The notes under the pieces: model-generated
What the model saw: the letters and a program-made list of their open reading frames with translations, nothing else
Told to the model about the DNA's origin: nothing
Databases searched by the model: none
Made by a program: the position numbers and the translations under genes
Shown here: one piece after another, positions 45,170-51,712 of the stretch
Layout: each line of letters opens with the position of its first letter
Position numbering within the stretch: the first letter of the stretch is position 1
Source of the DNA: Arthrobacter sp. ERGS1:01
GTDB lineage: Bacteria > Actinomycetota > Actinomycetes > Actinomycetales > Micrococcaceae
DNA: 64,000 nt
Direction: 5' to 3'
Assembly: GCF_001281315.1 (NCBI RefSeq)
Contig: NZ_CP012479.1
Coordinates: forward strand, 3,534,001 to 3,598,000

Positions 45170-45954
45170 CGGGCGAGCGGACTCTCGAAGGCATTCACCG
45201 CTTCGACTGGGAAACAATCGTCCGCCGCGTGCAGATGCCTCTGGCGACGAAGGGAATAGCTCTCCTGCTCGCAACGTATTCGGACACGCCAACAGGCGAG
45301 AGTATTTATCCCGGGCATACCAAGCTGGCAGCCGTGGCCTGCGCCAGCAAGAGCACAGTGGAACGGGCGATCAAGACGCTGCGTTCGATTGGCCTGATCG
45401 AAGAGGTAGCACCCGGACGCTCACGCGGCAGGAACGGCGGCGGACTGGCTGCCGTGTACCGCCTGACTTTGCCAAGTGACCTCATGGAATCTGTCGCCAT
45501 GCTCGATCCAGATGAGAAGGTGCTGTGCGTCCCTGGGCATCCCCCGGCGGCCGGCAATGATCCGTCACCTGTGACGGTTGATTCTGCTAATGACCCGTCA
45601 TCGGTGCGGGATCATTTAGCGATTAATCATCCGTCAAATGACGTGAATCATCCGTCAAATGAGCTGAATCATCCGTCATTTAGCGATGAATCATCCGTCA
45701 CCCAGGACGACCCACCTACTCATTTACCACCTACACACTTAACACCTCCTCCTTCGTCACCTAGCGTGACCGTCACCAGCGCGCGAGACGTCAAGGCTCG
45801 CGGCGCTGACGACCGCGACGGATTGGAGATTGATTCCATGGATGATTTGGGCGGGGATGGAAAGGGGCTGTCCGAAGAGCAAAATCGACAGTGGCAGTTG
45901 CGGAAGCTCGAAGACATGATGAAGCGCGAGCAGAGCGGGGCGGTAAGAGCATGA
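45166..45954 (+). CDS. Phage-type replication initiator/replisome organiser-like HTH protein with in-gene iterons
   Basis: 262 residues. Residues 20-100 carry a winged HTH like those of phage replication proteins: TKLAAVACASKSTVERAIKTL and GLIEEVAPGRSRGRNGGG. A hydrophilic region with repeating Asn-His-Pro-Ser follows (about residues 135-180), which is the translation of the iterons at 45556-45700, then an acidic C-terminus. Initiators of this kind (lambda O-like in logic) bind repeats inside their own gene. No primase or helicase is encoded, so host or helper functions would be needed. Confidence 0.72.
   Translation: MTGERTLEGIHRFDWETIVRRVQMPLATKGIALLLATYSDTPTGESIYPGHTKLAAVACASKSTVERAIKTLRSIGLIEEVAPGRSRGRNGGGLAAVYRLTLPSDLMESVAMLDPDEKVLCVPGHPPAAGNDPSPVTVDSANDPSSVRDHLAINHPSNDVNHPSNELNHPSFSDESSVTQDDPPTHLPPTHLTPPPSSPSVTVTSARDVKARGADDRDGLEIDSMDDLGGDGKGLSEEQNRQWQLRKLEDMMKREQSGAVRA
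45556..45700 (+). repeat. In-gene iteron array (putative replication origin of the element)
   Basis: The 12-mer AATCATCCGTCA or a close variant occurs at 45556, 45589, 45625, 45646, 45667 and 45689. The last four are exact copies spaced 21-22 bases, two helical turns; the first two are variants (AATGATCCGTCA, AATGACCCGTCA) at 33 and 36 bases. TCATTTAGCGAT occurs twice among them. An AT-richer stretch (about 45701-45755) follows and could be the unwinding region. Confidence 0.75.
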
Positions 45955-46154
45955 ACACGATGGACAAGATTCGGGCGGCTCTTGCCGGCCTCAGTGCTGT
46001 CGATACGGCGGCCGCTGTCGAGCAGTTGCGGGGAATGCTCGCAGGACTGCCAGAGGACGGCAGGAGCGCCACTGACGGCCTGCTCAGGGCTGACCTAGAT
46101 CTGTTCCTGCTGGGCTACGACGCCGGTACGCGTGCCGCGACCGGGAGGGGCTGA
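45951..46154 (+). CDS. Small hypothetical element protein
   Basis: 67 residues beginning MNTMDKIRAALAGLSAV and ending ATGRG. It is helical, with a Leu-rich core. The ATG overlaps the replication gene stop in ATGA. Function unknown. Confidence 0.6.
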   Translation: MNTMDKIRAALAGLSAVDTAAAVEQLRGMLAGLPEDGRSATDGLLRADLDLFLLGYDAGTRAATGRG

Positions 46155-46156
46155 CC

Positions 46157-46336
46157 ATGACGCCGCTAACGGACACGAGCCGCACCGCCGACAGCTGGCC
46201 CACACACCGCGCAAAGGCCCGCAGGCGACGCACGAGCGAGCACACGGGCTACTCGTCACGTATCGCTCGCGAGCACCTCGACAGGGTCGAGCAAAGAATG
46301 ATTCAACGGCTGATACAAGCTCGCAAATCACGGTAA
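46157..46336 (+). CDS. Very small basic hypothetical protein
   Basis: 59 residues, starting MTPLTDTSRTADSWP and ending QARKSR. It is strongly basic (AKARRRRTSEH). The ATG is two bases after the preceding stop and follows GGGAGGGG, the best ribosome site in the module, which supports translation despite its size. Confidence 0.6.
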   Translation: MTPLTDTSRTADSWPTHRAKARRRRTSEHTGYSSRIAREHLDRVEQRMIQRLIQARKSR

Positions 46337-46450
46337 AGACGGCACACTCACGGCAAATGCACGACACGGGCACCGTCCCACAACTGCCCTCAAAACGCCG
46401 AAAGAATTAAAGCAACCGCACAACGCGGCCACCATATGGAAGGCAATAAA

Positions 46451-46855
46451 GTGACTCTCGCACCGCTCAACACCAAGACCGGACTCCCCGAAATGCTTAC
46501 CGCCGCGCAGGCTCAGAAGGTCGGCGTCATGCTGCACCTGTTCTTCGCGCGCGCAACCGACAAGGAACTCAGCGAACCAACATCGACGGACGATCTTGTC
46601 GCGCTCATCAAGATGGGAATCAAGGCCGGCGACAAGGCCGCCGCAGCAGCCGCAGCGGTCGCCGCGCCGGCCCCGGCGGTGAAGATGTCCGGGCAGGTGC
46701 TTTTCAATGCGGGCAGCGGCAGCTACGACCCCGTAGGCGCACGCGCAAAGGAAATCCGCGACGCGGAAACCATCCGTCTCCACAAAGAGAAGTACGGCGA
46801 CATGACCGATGCCGAGATCGACCTTCTCCACCTTGCCGACGCAGCGGGCATCTAG
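46451..46855 (+). CDS. Hypothetical element protein
   Basis: About 134 residues from GTG 46451, which has GGAAGG at good spacing; ATG 46436 in frame is the alternative. It is helical, with an Ala/Pro stretch in the middle and a DMTDAEIDLLHLADAAGI C-terminus. Not recognised. About 115 non-coding bases precede it. Confidence 0.6.
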   Translation: MTLAPLNTKTGLPEMLTAAQAQKVGVMLHLFFARATDKELSEPTSTDDLVALIKMGIKAGDKAAAAAAAVAAPAPAVKMSGQVLFNAGSGSYDPVGARAKEIRDAETIRLHKEKYGDMTDAEIDLLHLADAAGI

Positions 46856-46858
46856 GAA

Positions 46859-47011
46859 ATGACTCGCATGAGACAGATTGACATCAGGCTCCCCGAGTCA
46901 CTGATCAGCACCCTCGACCAGCTGGGCGCGGCATCAGGACTCAGCCGAGCCGCAACCATTCGCACGCTGCTCGCCGGCGCAGTCGCGAGTCCAGGCACAG
47001 ACGATGAGTAG
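46859..47011 (+). CDS. Ribbon-helix-helix (CopG-like) DNA-binding protein
   Basis: 50 residues: MRQIDIRLPESLISTLDQLG then GLSRAATIRTLLAGAV. This is the beta strand and two helices of a minimal ribbon-helix-helix regulator. It begins three bases after the previous stop and overlaps the start of the TerS-like gene by eight bases. It is likely a repressor or copy-control protein of the element. Confidence 0.75.
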   Translation: MTRMRQIDIRLPESLISTLDQLGAASGLSRAATIRTLLAGAVASPGTDDE

Positions 47012-47465
47012 CCGGCTCCCCGTCGATCTGTCCGTGCTCGAAAAGGAAACCCGCGCAGTCCAGCTAAAGACCGAAGGGTACAGCTACGACGACATTGCGG
47101 TGGCAGTCGGCTACTCGAACCGCAGCGCAGCCCACAAGGCCGTCGTGCGGGCACTGAACCGCCGGCCAGCCGAGAGCGTCGACCAAATGCGAGAAGTCGA
47201 AGGCCTGCGGCTCGAAGGCATGAATCAGACGCTAGCCGAGATCATCAACAGCGAAGCCGCCAGCTTCGACGAGAAGATCAAAGCGATCAACGCCGCCGTC
47301 AGAGTGTCCGAAAGCATCGCCAAACTCTTCGGACTCTATGCACCAATCAAGACGGAAACAAGCAACACCGGCACGATCGAAGTCGTATTCAGTGCTGCAC
47401 TCGCGCCGCAACGTCACGGCATGCAGGCGGCGACGCTGGAAATCGATGAGCCAGACCTTTTGTGA
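47004..47465 (+). CDS. Terminase small subunit-like protein
   Basis: 153 residues. An HTH (AVQLKTEGYSYDDIAVAVGY then SNRSAAHKAVVRALNR) is followed by REVEGLRLEGMNQTLAEIIN, IKAINAAVRVSESIAKLFGL and YAPIK. This layout matches small terminase or terminase-adjacent DNA-recognition proteins of actinobacteriophages (ends ...KLxGLxAP). There is no large terminase in the element. A lone terS is a hallmark of phage satellites, which use it to redirect helper packaging. The assignment rests on pattern, not alignment. Confidence 0.6.
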   Translation: MSSRLPVDLSVLEKETRAVQLKTEGYSYDDIAVAVGYSNRSAAHKAVVRALNRRPAESVDQMREVEGLRLEGMNQTLAEIINSEAASFDEKIKAINAAVRVSESIAKLFGLYAPIKTETSNTGTIEVVFSAALAPQRHGMQAATLEIDEPDLL

Positions 47466-47499
47466 CCAGCTCGCAGGACACACATAGGGCAGGACACGC

Positions 47500-47530
47500 G
47501 AGCGCCCGGCGGACAATCTGCCGGGCGCTC
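47500..47530. terminator. Bidirectional hairpin inside the element
   Basis: GAGCGCCCGGC and GCCGGGCGCTC with a nine-base loop, between the convergent TerS-like and YrhB/Imm35-like genes. Confidence 0.8.
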
Positions 47531-47538
47531 CCTGCTGT

Positions 47539-47949
47539 CTATTCCTCGTCGCTGGGAACGTCGCCGACGGGCGTGAAGGTGTTCAAATAGGCGAAGTTGT
47601 AGAGCGATGGAAGCTCGATCAGTTCGCCGGTGATCTTGTCGACGAGCACCGGGCCTTCGCCGACAGGCTGGAACGCATAGTCATTGTCGATCAGCAGATC
47701 ACGCGAGCCGTCGATGATCTGCCAGTGGCGCGGACTCTCGTAGCCGTAGGCGGCGACCATGTAGTGACCCGGCCGGCTGCTGCCACGGCGGGCGCTGGCG
47801 ACGATCTGGCGCGCAGCCTCGAAGGTCACGGGCGGGTGCTGGCTGCGGTCGGTCACGGCGCTCTCTCGCTCTCGTCGTAGTGGCTCCAATTGGCTCACGT
47901 TGTCAGGTTCCGTTGCCGTTGTCCATGGGACTTGTTTCGAACTGTTCAT
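47539..47949 (-). CDS. YrhB/Imm35-like protein
   Basis: 136 residues from ATG 47949. VTFEAARQIVASAR, GYESPRHWQIIDGSRDLLID and VGEGPVLVDKITGELIELPS follow the order seen in YrhB/immunity protein 35 domains, small globular proteins found as immunity proteins or alone. No toxin gene is adjacent, so a defence or accessory role is only suggestive. It is divergent from the second serine recombinase; its start codon sits inside the palindrome at 47947. Confidence 0.55.
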   Translation of the reverse strand: MNSSKQVPWTTATEPDNVSQLEPLRRERESAVTDRSQHPPVTFEAARQIVASARRGSSRPGHYMVAAYGYESPRHWQIIDGSRDLLIDNDYAFQPVGEGPVLVDKITGELIELPSLYNFAYLNTFTPVGDVPSDEE

Positions 47950-47974
47950 ACATAAACGGAACCCTTTATGTATG
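47947..47974. promoter_or_regulatory. 28-bp palindrome spanning the divergent recombinase/YrhB-like starts
   Basis: Perfect arms CATACATAAA and TTTATGTATG around CGGAACCC. The initiator codons of both divergent genes fall within the arms. It could be the recombinase's crossover/res-type site, an operator for both genes, or both. Confidence 0.65.
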
Positions 47975-48651
47975 ATCGAGCTATGAGAACGCCTGAAACG
48001 CTCGCCGTCGTCGGCTACATCCGAGTATCCACGTCCAAGCAAGACGTCAGCCCCGAAGTGCAACAGGCCGCCCTCGAAGCCGAAGCAGTGCGGCACGGCT
48101 GGGCGCTCACCATCTACCGCGAGAACGCCGCGTCAGCGACGAGCCTGAAGAACCGGCCGATACTCGCTGATGCACTCGCTCAGCTGAAAGCCGGCCGCTT
48201 TGACGCGCTTGCCGTGTCCAAGCTCGACCGACTCAGCCGCAGCGTTGCCGACTTCGCCGCCATGCTCGAAACAGCGAACCGGCAACGCTGGGCGCTGATC
48301 TGCCTTGACTTGGGCATCGATACTTCGACAATCACGGGTGCGGCCATGGCTCAGGTGACCTGCACATTCGCTGAGATGGAACGGAAGAAGATCGCGGAAC
48401 GCACGAGCGCCGCCATGCGAGTCAAAGCCGCAGCCGGGCAACACATGGGCCGCCGTAGCGTGCTCGACGTCGCCACCGTTCAGCGCATCTCCGGCGACCG
48501 CGCGGACGGCCTCTCATTGGCCCGCATCGCCGCCGGCCTCAACGCCGACGGCATCCCAACGGCGACCGGGAAGACATGGTACGCGTCAACCATTCGTCAG
48601 GTACTCACGAGCGCCAAAGCGCGCGATTTTGCAACACTTTGCAACAAGTAA
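47968..48651 (+). CDS. Small serine recombinase (resolvase/invertase family)
   Basis: 227 residues. The catalytic domain has Ser in VVGYIRVSTSKQDVSPEVQQ, then the SKLDRLSRSVADFAAMLE signature and a long E-helix (EMERKKIAERTSAAMRVKAA). A C-terminal Hin-like HTH (RISGDRADGLSLARIAAGLN) ends the protein. ATG 47968 or ATG 47983 may start it. It is unlike the 482-residue integrase and is too short for the large-serine type. It could resolve multimers, invert DNA or act in excision. Confidence 0.85.
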   Translation: MYDRAMRTPETLAVVGYIRVSTSKQDVSPEVQQAALEAEAVRHGWALTIYRENAASATSLKNRPILADALAQLKAGRFDALAVSKLDRLSRSVADFAAMLETANRQRWALICLDLGIDTSTITGAAMAQVTCTFAEMERKKIAERTSAAMRVKAAAGQHMGRRSVLDVATVQRISGDRADGLSLARIAAGLNADGIPTATGKTWYASTIRQVLTSAKARDFATLCNK

Positions 48652-48751
48652 TAGCAAGTAAAAGCCACAGGGAACTTGTCAGAATCTGTAGCACCGCGTA
48701 ACGTGTGTGGCACGACGAGATCGGCGAATGCGCCGGCCACGTTGACCGCCT

Positions 48752-48774
48752 AGAGCCCCTCATTGAGGGGCTCT
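48752..48774. terminator. Hairpin terminator
   Basis: AGAGCCCCTC and GAGGGGCTCT with a three-base loop, between the convergent recombinase and DUF3800 genes. Confidence 0.8.
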
Positions 48775-48780
48775 CAGTGC

Positions 48781-49506
48781 TTAAGGCATCCAAAAGCGTT
48801 CGTGATGGACGGCCGGCGACAACTTTGCTGACAAGTCCTTGCGGGCCTTCAGTGCCCTCGGATGCGCACCCCTGTCGCAGCACTTTCTGTTGTAGAGGTA
48901 GGCGGCAAGGTCGGCCGCCTGAAGGCCCGCGTGATAGTGACTATCATCAAAACGAACCGGCTGGATAATTCTTGACAGCGTGCTGCTTCGATAACCCGGA
49001 GTACCGGTTTGGCTGAAAAGTTCGATCATGGCGGCATGCTGGGCTTGGCCCGGTTCCTGGTCAGCCATGACCAACACGTCAAGCTGTTTCTGCCGCGCAT
49101 ACTCGTCCACCCTTTCGAGTACATGCCGCAGCACGACCTCATGCGGATCGTGCGGATTCGAGTAGCGAGCATTTTGCCGCTCAACGTCCATCCCTTGCAG
49201 AAAGACTTTTGCCCCACTGTCGACAATGGCAGTAAGAGCCTTGCCGTAGACGCTGGCCGCCGCGCGATGCTTGCCCGCGATCGGCTCCCATCCATTCCGC
49301 TGCTGCATGATCTCATGCCCGTGCAGCTCAGTCTGAGGGTCAACGCCGAATGCAGAATGAGCGTAGGACATGACCCCCCGAAACCCGGCGGCGAGGTCGA
49401 AAAGGCCGATCATGTCGACCACGACGGCGCTCACACAGTATTTGTTCTTTTGGTCTGGATAGGACTCATCTACGAAGGCAACAAGCATTCCATCATTAAG
49501 GCACAT
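48781..49506 (-). CDS. DUF3800 domain protein
   Basis: About 241 residues. The family landmarks are present: Asp-Glu-Ser near the N-terminus (LVAFVDESYPD), a mid-protein acidic segment (LDVLVMADQEPGQ) and a C-terminal LQAADLAAYLYNRK. The fold is RNase H-like, with acidic residues suggesting a metal-dependent nuclease. DUF3800 proteins are scattered through phages, mobile elements and defence islands; no biochemical role is settled to my knowledge. ATG 49506 and ATG 49488 are both possible. It is transcribed towards the recombinase. Confidence 0.82.
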   Translation of the reverse strand: MCLNDGMLVAFVDESYPDQKNKYCVSAVVVDMIGLFDLAAGFRGVMSYAHSAFGVDPQTELHGHEIMQQRNGWEPIAGKHRAAASVYGKALTAIVDSGAKVFLQGMDVERQNARYSNPHDPHEVVLRHVLERVDEYARQKQLDVLVMADQEPGQAQHAAMIELFSQTGTPGYRSSTLSRIIQPVRFDDSHYHAGLQAADLAAYLYNRKCCDRGAHPRALKARKDLSAKLSPAVHHERFWMP

Positions 49507-49542
49507 TGGGACGGGGGAAACTACTCGACTACGCCCACAATC

Positions 49543-49691
49543 TGTGGATAAGTTGTGCAAAAGTAGACAATTTCTGTGCACAGCTTGTGAACTGACTGTG
49601 GATAACCATATTTTTTCTTGGAACGCCTGCCGAAAATCCCTAGAAACTCGCGCTTCGAACTCAAATTCGAGGTGCTATGGCCTGTGGATAA
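49543..49691. other. DnaA-box cluster in the element
   Basis: Three exact TGTGGATAA 9-mers (complement of TTATCCACA) at 49543-49551, 49597-49605 and 49683-49691, all in one orientation, with a TATTTTTTCTT stretch after the second. The surrounding 296-bp gap (49507-49803) has no other gene. By chance about 0.5 such 9-mers are expected in the whole window on both strands. It may be a host-DnaA-dependent origin or a DnaA-controlled promoter. Confidence 0.7.
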
Positions 49692-49803
49692 AGAGACGCT
49701 ACTTCTGCACACACCTGTACTAAATTAGAAGCCCAACTTGTGGAGAACCTTGACACCTAATCGGAGTTCGTTCCCGCGAACGCCGTGGTCATAGACTCGA
49801 GCC

Positions 49804-50133
49804 ATGGCGAAAGAGGGCAAAAAGGCGTGGCTGATCACCTATGAGCACGCATGGAAGGCCGGCGACGATGTCGCTGTCCTTGCCGTGCTGAACCCAGCCA
49901 CCGGACATGGCAAAGTCGAGGATGTCGTTGGCCTTTTCTGGCGCCAGCTTTCCCTGCGCGGTAGCGAAAAGCTTGCCTACATGAACCCCAAAGCCCCGCC
50001 TCCGTATAGGCCGAAGTGGGCAGCACCCGAAGAGTGCACCTGCGGGCACAGCCAAGTCGTCGTAGCTCGGCTAGTCACCGGGCTGCGAGCGTCCAATGAC
50101 GCAGGCTCGATCGACGGGCTGGTTTGGGATTAG
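49804..50133 (+). CDS. Hypothetical element protein
   Basis: 109 residues beginning MAKEGKKAWLITYEHAWKAG, with a CTCGHSQVVVARLVTG segment near the C-terminus. Not recognised. A TAGACT box six bases before the ATG would give a leaderless message. A GTTCG/CGAAC hairpin lies further up. It is oriented away from the DUF3800 gene and towards the membrane protein pair. Confidence 0.65.
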   Translation: MAKEGKKAWLITYEHAWKAGDDVAVLAVLNPATGHGKVEDVVGLFWRQLSLRGSEKLAYMNPKAPPPYRPKWAAPEECTCGHSQVVVARLVTGLRASNDAGSIDGLVWD

Positions 50134-50239
50134 TTGTCGACGGCGAAAGGCAAGTCAGCCTTAGCCTAAACACCCCAAGACCTAGCAAACTTTTCCGGAC
50201 ATCCGCATACTCGGCAGGTGCTAAGTCGACGCGGCGGCG

Positions 50240-50707
50240 CTACTTTCGTCGACCAAACAATCGCTTGAGTACGGACTTTGAAATGTACACCCCAAGCGAG
50301 AAAGAGACAGCAGCTGCGCCGAGCAATAGCACCCACACATATCCGGGGCTGATACCTTGGACGTTCGAAGGCCGAAGAAGCTCGTTGATGCCAATCCCGA
50401 AAAGGAAAAGCCCGATGGGCAGGACGATCATCATGCCTATGTTTGCGATCTCGTCAAGGCGCGACGCCAGCAGTTCTGCACGAGCATCCGTGACATGTTT
50501 CGATTGAACGTTGTCGAAGCCGTCAGCTTTGACTCGGGCCCGCGCTTCTAGTTGAATCCTGAAGTCCGCTAGATACTTATCGAGCAGTTCCCCCGCAGGC
50601 TGCGATAGTTCTGTTTCGCGAGCCTTGAACATGGACGGATCGCTTGGTTCGGCGACACCTGACACGCTTTCCTCAGGCGTCATCGTTGCCTCGTTCTTCG
50701 TCATCAA
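50240..50707 (-). CDS. Membrane protein with two transmembrane helices, second of a pair
   Basis: 155 residues. A soluble N-terminal helix-rich region (about 85 residues, LDKYLADFRIQLEARARVKA) precedes two hydrophobic helices, IGMMIVLPIGLFLFGIGI and GYVWVLLLGAAAVSFSLGVY, and a basic end (LKRLFGRRK). Its 5' end lies 35 bases inside the upstream gene, so the two are translationally coupled. Not recognised. Confidence 0.75.
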   Translation of the reverse strand: MMTKNEATMTPEESVSGVAEPSDPSMFKARETELSQPAGELLDKYLADFRIQLEARARVKADGFDNVQSKHVTDARAELLASRLDEIANIGMMIVLPIGLFLFGIGINELLRPSNVQGISPGYVWVLLLGAAAVSFSLGVYISKSVLKRLFGRRK

Positions 50708-51290
50708 CGTAGTCGTCGACTATGGCGCGGTAGTTCCATATGGAATCGGCCTCATCGTCGCGGGACGCCTGCTCATGGAGTGCATCGTTGCGCGCCTTGA
50801 GCAAGTCTCTTTCAGCCACGTCCAACTCATGCCAAGCATGCGAAATTTGGCTCTGAAACAGCGAAACTGCGGTCTCAAAGAGCGCCCGGCCGTTGCTCAT
50901 ACTCTTGCGCCAAGCTGCAAGGACTACCCCCATTCCTGACACAATGGACAGCCAGAGAAGCCCGTGGAGGATCCAATCCCTCGGAGTCTCGAAGATGTAG
51001 CTTCTGTAGAAGTAGCCAAAATACAGGCCGGTAACGGCGATCAGAATAGACAAATAGAGCGATAAGATCCACACTCTTTGCTCGATGATATGTTGGCGAC
51101 TCTGCAAGCTGTCGGTCGAATCAAGCAGTTCCACGATCTTGATTCGCTGCGCTCGTCGGGCAGCCTCGGCCGAAGCCGTCGCCGTTTCGAGCGCCTGCTC
51201 TGCTGCGATTCTCGCAGCTGTCTCTGCATTCTCGGGCACGGCTGACCCGTCATCTGAGGGAGGTCTGTCGCCGTATTGTCCCGTTGTCAT
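50673..51290 (-). CDS. Membrane protein with two transmembrane helices, first of a pair
   Basis: 205 residues. A long Ala/Glu coiled-coil (about residues 18-70, AETAARIAAEQALETATASA then EAARRAQRIKIV) leads to two hydrophobic helices (VWILSLYLSILIAVTGLYFG and ILHGLLWLSIVSGMGVVLA) and a soluble helical C-terminus ending in acidic residues. The gene is the last of the element, 50 bases from attR. A coupled pair of two-helix membrane proteins at an element edge is typical cargo; effector and immunity or superinfection exclusion are possibilities, not evidence. Confidence 0.75.
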   Translation of the reverse strand: MTTGQYGDRPPSDDGSAVPENAETAARIAAEQALETATASAEAARRAQRIKIVELLDSTDSLQSRQHIIEQRVWILSLYLSILIAVTGLYFGYFYRSYIFETPRDWILHGLLWLSIVSGMGVVLAAWRKSMSNGRALFETAVSLFQSQISHAWHELDVAERDLLKARNDALHEQASRDDEADSIWNYRAIVDDYVDDEERGNDDA

Positions 51291-51318
51291 GGGTCAATCC
51301 TACGGTGGTTACAATCTG

Positions 51319-51516
51319 CTAACTTGACATGACATTCGCATATTCGGCGGTCGCCATTCCCGTCTCAGAGCCGAGGTTTCGCAACTTCCTCCACGGTGTT
51401 GCGTTCCGTACCGATGGCAGGGCCGTTGCGCCGGGAAAGATCTCACGCACGTTGTCCAAAACGCCGGGATCGGTACTGGCCTGCGCCGCCGCACCGGGAT
51501 TGTCATTGGTGTACAT
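51319..51516 (-). pseudogene. 5' fragment of the DUF4244 pilin-like gene
   Basis: ATG 51516 (after AAGGAG) reads MYTNDNPGAAAQ ... RKLRNLGSETGMATAEYA, the leader and cleavage region of a Flp/DUF4244 pilin (Gly-Met-Ala-Thr-Ala-Glu-Tyr). At the attR core it passes into element DNA, adds Asn-Val-Met-Ser-Ser and stops. The hydrophobic helix needed for pilus assembly is absent. Confidence 0.9.
51328..51352. other. attR of the integrated element
   Basis: Core TAT at 51341-51343 with the element arm TTGACATGACATTCGCA on the left and the pilin gene arm TCGGCGGTCG on the right. Joining pilin arms across the core gives GATGGCG-TAT-TCGGCGG, the intact attB. Confidence 0.8.
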
Positions 51517-51712
51517 TTTCACTCCTTGACTAGATACTGCCGTTTCCCATTTCACTTCTCGCCGCCAGCATTCTGTCGGCTTGTCTCCAACCCTTCCCGC
51601 TTTGGTGTGGCTACAAAAGGCCATCTGCGGCAATCGTGGACCATCAGACTGTTAGGCATTCCTGTGGAGGAGCCAAAGGGTTGAATCCGTGGTGGTGCGC
51701 GGGCTCCAGGGT
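51517..51712. other. Intergenic region of the Tad locus
   Basis: 196 bases between tadC and the pilin-like 5' fragment. No gene or strong hairpin is visible; it should contain the promoter of the pilin gene. Confidence 0.4.

Larger units (their letters stand above)
42371..51343. mobile_element. 8,970-bp serine-integrase element, candidate phage satellite, inserted in the Tad pilin gene
   Basis: The boundaries come from the split DUF4244 gene: a TAT core occurs at both ends (42371-42373 and 51341-51343), and removing one copy with everything between restores the pilin reading frame. The interior has a large serine integrase at the left end, small phage-like genes, an iteron-bearing replication gene, a terminase-small-subunit-like gene, a second serine recombinase and cargo genes. 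It lacks capsid, portal, large terminase, lysis, FtsK/TraB and relaxase genes. Its GC content and gene style differ from the chromosome. Confidence 0.88.

Noticed and set aside
47539..48651. Toxin-antitoxin pair formed by YrhB-like protein and recombinase
   Set aside because: The divergent gene is a clear serine recombinase, not a toxin.
48781..49506. Known anti-phage defence system built on DUF3800
   Set aside because: Only a single DUF3800 gene without recognised partners; naming a system would go beyond the sequence.
42371..51343. Actinobacterial ICE (AICE) or complete prophage
   Set aside because: No TraB/FtsK, Rep/Pra/Spd set, capsid, portal, tail or lysis genes are present.
42371..51343. 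Tyrosine-integrase island in a tRNA gene
   Set aside because: No tRNA gene lies at either end; the integrase is of the serine type and the target is a pilin gene.
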